Assembly (NCBI GenBank): GCA_002841035.1
Contig: PHDR01000065.1
Span: 1-10,283 of the forward strand
DNA: 10,283 nucleotides
Reading direction: 5' to 3'
Source: Bacteroidetes bacterium HGW-Bacteroidetes-12
GTDB lineage: Bacteria; Bacteroidota; Bacteroidia; Flavobacteriales_E; Vicingaceae
Shown in pieces: positions 6,502 to 10,283 of this stretch (positions are counted from its first letter, which is position 1; each line of letters starts with the position of its first letter). The notes below the pieces were generated by a model that worked only from the letters and a program-made list of their open reading frames with translations, did no database searches and was not told where the DNA came from. The position numbers were made by a program, and so were the translations under genes.

Positions 6502-7557
6502 ATGGTTAAAAAAAAAACATACTTATTTTATTTAGGTCATCCTGCTCATTATCATAACATTTCGATAGTGATTAGAGAAATGACAACCGAAAACTGTAAT
6601 GTAATTTTGGTAGCTCGTGCCAAAGATGTGTTGTTTAAGTTGTTGGAAAACCTGCCTTATACCATCATTTTTTTACCTCCAAAAAAAGGAAAAAATAAAT
6701 TTTCTTTAATTATTGAAGTTTTAAAAAGGCAGTTCATACTTGCCAAACTTTGCATAAAACACAAGCCTAAGATGTTAATAGGCACTGATATAGTTATAAC
6801 GCACATAGGAAAATTATTTAAAATCCCTTCGGTTATTTTAAATGAAGATGATGCCAAAGAAGTTCCGTTGTTGGCAAAATTTGGGTTTAAGTATGCAACA
6901 GCTGTTTTTTCGCCCAACTGCTGCGATATTTCGCCTTATGAAACTAAAAAAATTGGCTACAACGGGTATCACGAATTAGCGTATTTACATCCCAATTATT
7001 TTATTCCAGATAAATCAAAAATTTTAACCCTATTAGAAAAAGGAGAAAACTATTTTATTTTGCGTTTTGCCGAATTAACAGCTCACCACGACAAAGGTAA
7101 AAAAGGTATAAATTTAACCATCGCAAAAAAACTTATCGAAAAATTAAACCCTTTCGGGCAGGTTTTTATCACCTCTGAGCGAAAATTAGAAGCGGAATTA
7201 GAACCTTATCGTATAAAAATTCATCCTAAAGATATGCATCACGCACTTTATTTTGCTAAAATGTATATTGGCGATAGTCAAACCATGGCAGCAGAAGCAG
7301 CGGTTTTAGGCACACCTTCCGTTCGGTTTAATGATTTTGTTGGTAAATTGGGTTATTTAGAAGAGTTAGAACATCAACATCAACTCACTTTTGGAATTTT
7401 AACAAAAAAACCTGAAACACTTTTTACTAAGGTTGACGAACTGTTACAGATGCCTAATTTGGCAGAAGAATTTAGGAAGCGAAAAGAGAAAATGCTACAT
7501 TCAACGCAAGATGTAATGTTGTTATGGAAAAATTATTTTATAAATACAGAAAATTAA
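6502..7557 (+). CDS. DUF354 domain-containing protein (GT-B-like, glycosyltransferase or epimerase-related)
   Basis: The 351-residue protein begins with a beta strand and the HPAHYH segment (13-18) typical of DUF354 proteins, and has a C-terminal GDSQTMAAEAAVLGTP motif (257-272) that corresponds to the nucleotide-sugar-binding loop of GT-B glycosyltransferases and UDP-GlcNAc 2-epimerases. NEDDA (114-118), GYHELAYLHP (155-164) and RFAELTAHHD (188-197) also fit the family. DUF354 proteins have no firmly established activity that I know of; in glycan loci they are probably glycosyltransferases. There is no signal peptide or membrane segment, so it is cytoplasmic or peripheral. I prefer the ATG at 6502 over the in-frame TTG at 6496, which would add only two residues. 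It lies 63 bases after the formyltransferase and 12 before the sugar transferase, in the same probable operon. That 63-base gap holds only a 9-base direct repeat, TGTACTATT at 6472 and 6484. Confidence 0.82.
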   Translation: MVKKKTYLFYLGHPAHYHNISIVIREMTTENCNVILVARAKDVLFKLLENLPYTIIFLPPKKGKNKFSLIIEVLKRQFILAKLCIKHKPKMLIGTDIVITHIGKLFKIPSVILNEDDAKEVPLLAKFGFKYATAVFSPNCCDISPYETKKIGYNGYHELAYLHPNYFIPDKSKILTLLEKGENYFILRFAELTAHHDKGKKGINLTIAKKLIEKLNPFGQVFITSERKLEAELEPYRIKIHPKDMHHALYFAKMYIGDSQTMAAEAAVLGTPSVRFNDFVGKLGYLEELEHQHQLTFGILTKKPETLFTKVDELLQMPNLAEEFRKRKEKMLHSTQDVMLLWKNYFINTEN

Positions 7558-7569
7558 CACTTTTTTTGC

Positions 7570-8604
7570 TTGAACAAAACCATCATTATACAAGAACAAG
7601 GAGAAGCTGCTTTTAACTTTATAAGCAAGTTTTTAGATGTGCAAAATAATGAAGTAGAAGTGTTAAAAACAACTACCATTTTTAATATTAAAAAAATTCA
7701 TCCTCCTAAAAATGGCATAGTTAATCTAAACAAAATCAATGATATAAAAGAAATAAATTTATTTTTTAACGAAGTAAATAAGAAATTAGTTGACGATGGA
7801 ATTTTTATAGGCTGTGTTGAAACAAGCGAAGAACGAAGAAAACGTATTTACAAAAAATATCCCATTATTTTAGCTCAACTCTATTATTTTTTAGATTTTA
7901 TGTTTAAGCGTGTTTTCTCAAAATTATTTTTTACTAAGTGGTTTTATTTTTTTGTTACCGCAGGCAGAAATCAAGTGCTTTCTAAAGCAGAAGCACTCGG
8001 AAGGGTTGCTTATGCTGGGTTTGAAATTTTAGATGATGATGAAATAAATAATATTCATTATTTTGTAGCCAAAAAAAAAGGCAACTTTACATCTAAACCT
8101 TTGCCTCGTTTTAGTTTGCTTTTTAAAATGCAACGTATTGGAAAAAATAACAAATTGATAACCGTTTATAAAATAAGAACCATGCATCCTTATGCCGAAT
8201 ATTTACAAGACTATTTGTATAAGAAAAATAAATTGCAAAAAGGCGGAAAATTTAAAAACGACTATCGAATTACCTCTTGGGGAAGGATTTTTAGAAAACT
8301 TTGGATAGATGAATTGCCAATGCTTTATAACTTTTTAAAATTAGAAATTAAATTAGTTGGTGTTCGCCCAATTAGCGAACACTATTTAAGTTTGTATAAT
8401 GATGAATTAAAAGCACTTAGAAAAACCGTTAAACCAGGGTTAATTCCACCATTTTATGCCGATTTGCCCGAAACAATAGATGAAATAATTGCCTCTGAAA
8501 TTAACTACATCAACGCCTATCACAAAAGTGCCTTTAAAACTGATGTAAACTATTTTTTTAAAGCAATAATTAATATTTTATTTAAAAAAGTGAGAAGCAA
8601 TTAG
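7570..8604 (+). CDS. Sugar transferase (bacterial sugar transferase / glycosyl-1-phosphate transferase family) with methyltransferase-like N-terminal segment
   Basis: Residues about 180-340 of 344 match the bacterial sugar transferase domain that moves a sugar-1-phosphate from a nucleotide sugar to a polyprenyl phosphate, the first membrane step of glycan building: KMQRIGKNNK (186-195), YKIRTMHPYAE (200-210), DYRITSWGRIFRK (231-243), the catalytic WIDELPM (245-251), KLVGVRP (261-267) and KPGL (288-291). The usual N-terminal membrane hairpin is absent. Instead residues 57-170 (INDIKEINLFFNEVNKKL, then GIFIGCVETSEERRKR, then GRVAYAGFEI) resemble the C-terminal half of a class I methyltransferase, without a visible SAM-binding glycine loop. 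An aromatic stretch at about 98-130 may bind the membrane. The start is TTG; the previous gene's stop is in the same frame four codons upstream and no in-frame ATG lies nearby. It is the last gene of the tight cluster beginning at 4847. The sugar substrate is unknown. Confidence 0.85.
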   Translation: MNKTIIIQEQGEAAFNFISKFLDVQNNEVEVLKTTTIFNIKKIHPPKNGIVNLNKINDIKEINLFFNEVNKKLVDDGIFIGCVETSEERRKRIYKKYPIILAQLYYFLDFMFKRVFSKLFFTKWFYFFVTAGRNQVLSKAEALGRVAYAGFEILDDDEINNIHYFVAKKKGNFTSKPLPRFSLLFKMQRIGKNNKLITVYKIRTMHPYAEYLQDYLYKKNKLQKGGKFKNDYRITSWGRIFRKLWIDELPMLYNFLKLEIKLVGVRPISEHYLSLYNDELKALRKTVKPGLIPPFYADLPETIDEIIASEINYINAYHKSAFKTDVNYFFKAIINILFKKVRSN

Positions 8605-8728
8605 AGTCTGCCTGTAAAGCCCACAGTTCTCATATTCATTTAGAAAAAGGCTTCTGCAAAGCGTTGTTTTTTGCCAACTGTTGATTGACTTCTTGATTGC
8701 AGAAAGTTATACTTTAAAGACAGACACT
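8603..8728 (+). repeat. Nested imperfect inverted-repeat element between sugar transferase and wzi-like gene
   Basis: The outer arms, 8603-8619 and 8712-8728, are inverted repeats matching at 14 of 17 positions (AGAGTCTGCCTGTAAAG against the reverse complement AGTGTCTGTCTTTAAAG). Inside, TTCTGCAA (8652-8659) pairs perfectly with TTGCAGAA (8697-8704), and a small palindrome CAACTGTTG lies at 8675-8683. The left arm overlaps the sugar transferase stop codon. No coding potential is visible. It may be a folded RNA, a processing or termination site, or a degenerate miniature element. Confidence 0.5.
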
Positions 8729-8741
8729 AATTAAAAATAAA

Positions 8742-8749
8742 TAAATTTG
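8742..8749 (+). promoter_or_regulatory. Candidate promoter -7 element of the wzi-like gene
   Basis: TAAATTTG matches the Bacteroidetes consensus TAnnTTTG exactly, 17 bases before the ATG at 8767 and just after the inverted-repeat element. No good -33 TTG is seen at the expected distance, and chance matches are frequent in such AT-rich DNA, so this is tentative. Confidence 0.3.
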
Positions 8750-8766
8750 AAAAACTTTTTAAACGT

Positions 8767-10283
8767 ATGATTCGATTCTCACTTTGTTTTCTTTTACTAA
8801 TAAGTTGGGCAGTATTAAAGTCGCAAGTAGTTTTGCAACCTATTACCTCAAGTGTGTATGAGTTTTTAGATGAAATGGCTCAAGAAAAAATTATTGAGCT
8901 AAATTCAGCCATTAAACCTTATTCCAGAATGTTTATAGCTCAAAAATTAGAAGAAATTGCCACAAAAAAAACAGAGCTATCCAAACGACAACAAAAAGAA
9001 TTAGATTTTTACCTGAAAGATTTTAATAAAGAATTAATAGGTACAAAAGGCGAGTTTACCAAACGTAAAGATTTACTTTATTATCATGATAGTTTATTTA
9101 CGCTAACAATAAATCCAATTTTAGGTATGCAATATGGCACCAACGAAAATGGCAGCTACACCAAACGATTTAATGGTGGCGAACTTTATGGCTCAATAGG
9201 AACACATTTTGGCTTTTATGCGAGTTTGCGAGATAATGGAATTTCAGATGTTTTTACAGCCACCAATCATTTAACCATTGAGCAAGGCGGAAATTTTAAG
9301 TTTAATCAGGGGCAAAATGGGCAACGATCCGATTACAGTGAAATGTTGGGAGGTGTTCATTATTCGTGGAAATGGGGCAGGTTAGGTATAGTAAAAGACA
9401 ACCACAATTGGGGCGATAATTATCATGGTGCAAACATTTTTTCTGGAAAAAACCCTTCAGTTGGCTATGTTGATTTTAACATAAAACCCACAAAATGGTT
9501 CGAGTTAAATTACATACATTCATGGTTGGTTTCGGAAGTGTTAGATAGTTCAAGAATTTTTTTAATAAACAACCAAAAAAGAGAAGTTTTTACCAATAAA
9601 AATTTAGCAGCAAATATGTTCACATTGAAGCCTTTTAAAAATTTTTATTTTTCTTTCGGAAATTCCGTAGTGTATGCCGATGATGGTGTAAAACCTTTCT
9701 ATTTCATTCCTTTTTTATTTTATAAATCAGTAGATCATACCTTTAATGGAGCAGGAAGCAATGCTCTCGGACAAAATTCACAATTGTTTTTCAATATTAG
9801 TTCACGGCAAATTAAACACGTGCATTTATATACGTCATTTTTTATTGATGAAATTAGTATCGGAAATATGCTTGATAGTGAGTTAAGCTCTAATATCTTT
9901 AGCACAAAGATAGGAATGAAAGTGAATAATTTCCCAGTTAAAAACACCTATTTTATTGCTGAATATACTCGGTCAAACCCATGGACGTATCGTCATCAAA
10001 TAGAAACAACCACTTTTGCTTCTAACCAATATAATTTAGGGCATTACTTAGGCGAAAATGCTCAAGAACTTTATTTAGAAGCAGGATTAAAAATAATTAG
10101 AGGCTTACGGCTGTCTATTGCTTACACCCATGCACAAAAAGGCGATGAGCATGTTTTTCAAATTATTAACGGAAATGGAAACATTAAAGGATTAAACTTT
10201 TTAGAAAGTGTTGCTTGGGAAAACAAAACCATTGAAACTACTGCTCGCTATGAAATTATAAACGATGGCTATTTGTTTGCAAA
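8767..10283 (+). CDS. Capsule assembly Wzi family outer-membrane protein, 3'-truncated
   Basis: An uninterrupted frame of 505 codons runs from the ATG at 8767 off the right edge. The first 19 residues (MIRFSLCFLLLISWAVLKS) form a signal peptide with likely cleavage before Gln20. The mature start VYEFLDEMAQEKII and KPYSRMFIAQKLEEI are typical of Bacteroidota Wzi-like proteins, followed by a coil-rich stretch and then alternating amphipathic strands with many Tyr, Trp, Phe, Asn and Gly, as in an outer-membrane beta-barrel. Near the visible end, YTRSNPWTYRH and the NLGHYLGENAQELYLEAGL segment also fit the family. In Enterobacteria, Wzi is an outer-membrane lectin that holds capsule at the surface; the role here is inferred by homology and by the preceding glycan-building genes. 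The start is supported by the signal peptide and an A/T-rich leader. It is separated from the sugar transferase by 162 bases with an inverted repeat and a candidate promoter. Confidence 0.82.
   Translation, partial: MIRFSLCFLLLISWAVLKSQVVLQPITSSVYEFLDEMAQEKIIELNSAIKPYSRMFIAQKLEEIATKKTELSKRQQKELDFYLKDFNKELIGTKGEFTKRKDLLYYHDSLFTLTINPILGMQYGTNENGSYTKRFNGGELYGSIGTHFGFYASLRDNGISDVFTATNHLTIEQGGNFKFNQGQNGQRSDYSEMLGGVHYSWKWGRLGIVKDNHNWGDNYHGANIFSGKNPSVGYVDFNIKPTKWFELNYIHSWLVSEVLDSSRIFLINNQKREVFTNKNLAANMFTLKPFKNFYFSFGNSVVYADDGVKPFYFIPFLFYKSVDHTFNGAGSNALGQNSQLFFNISSRQIKHVHLYTSFFIDEISIGNMLDSELSSNIFSTKIGMKVNNFPVKNTYFIAEYTRSNPWTYRHQIETTTFASNQYNLGHYLGENAQELYLEAGLKIIRGLRLSIAYTHAQKGDEHVFQIINGNGNIKGLNFLESVAWENKTIETTARYEIINDGYLFA

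Noticed and set aside
9735..9947. Antisense open frame of 70 codons inside the wzi-like gene
   Set aside because: It lies wholly within a well-supported gene on the other strand and resembles no family; the same holds for antisense frames at 541-780, 1873-2175, 2917-3099, 5939-6244 and 6657-6917, and for the sense-strand frame at 243-485.

Overview
The window is AT-rich DNA with A-rich translation starts rather than clear Shine-Dalgarno sites, and it contains exact matches to the Bacteroidetes promoter element TAnnTTTG. Together with the protein families present, this points to a chromosome of the phylum Bacteroidota, most likely class Flavobacteriia. All recognised genes lie on the + strand. 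No rRNA, tRNA, CRISPR array, transposase or integrase was seen.

Layout. (1) 2-1582: the 3' part of a two-domain oxidoreductase (medium-chain dehydrogenase fused to a Gfo/Idh/MocA dehydrogenase), cut by the left edge. (2) 1859-3358: a Fic-domain protein with its inhibitory motif, a winged-helix segment and an unassigned C-terminal region of about 140 residues. It carries its own promoter, embedded in a 10-bp-phased array of GTATCA boxes, and a perfect 11-bp hairpin behind it, so it looks like an independent cargo unit inside a polysaccharide locus. (3) 3462-4643: an alpha/alpha-toroid protein of unproven activity. (4) 4660-4800: a structured intergenic repeat. (5) 4847-8604: a tight probable operon of a NodB-like polysaccharide deacetylase, a formyltransferase (ATGA overlap with the deacetylase), a DUF354 GT-B-like protein and a sugar transferase of the polyprenyl-phosphate glycosyl-1-phosphate transferase family whose N-terminal half is unusual. 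(6) 8603-8728: a nested inverted-repeat element. (7) 8767-10283: the 5' part of an outer-membrane Wzi-like capsule assembly protein, cut by the right edge.

How the genes may work together (inference). Apart from the Fic gene, the content is that of a capsule or exopolysaccharide locus: nucleotide-sugar or glycan oxidation and reduction, lipid-linked initiation by the sugar transferase, a DUF354 glycosyltransferase or epimerase-like enzyme, tailoring by deacetylation and formylation, and attachment or assembly at the outer membrane by Wzi. The overlap of deacetylase and formyltransferase suggests a coupled exchange of N-acetyl for N-formyl on an amino sugar. No flippase, polymerase or Wza/Wzc export gene is in view, so the locus must extend beyond the window or act together with other genes.

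The most unusual items are the Fic unit with its phased promoter repeats and unassigned C-terminal region, the deacetylase-formyltransferase pair in which the deacetylase appears to lack one canonical metal-binding histidine, and the sugar transferase that has a methyltransferase-like segment in place of the usual membrane anchor.
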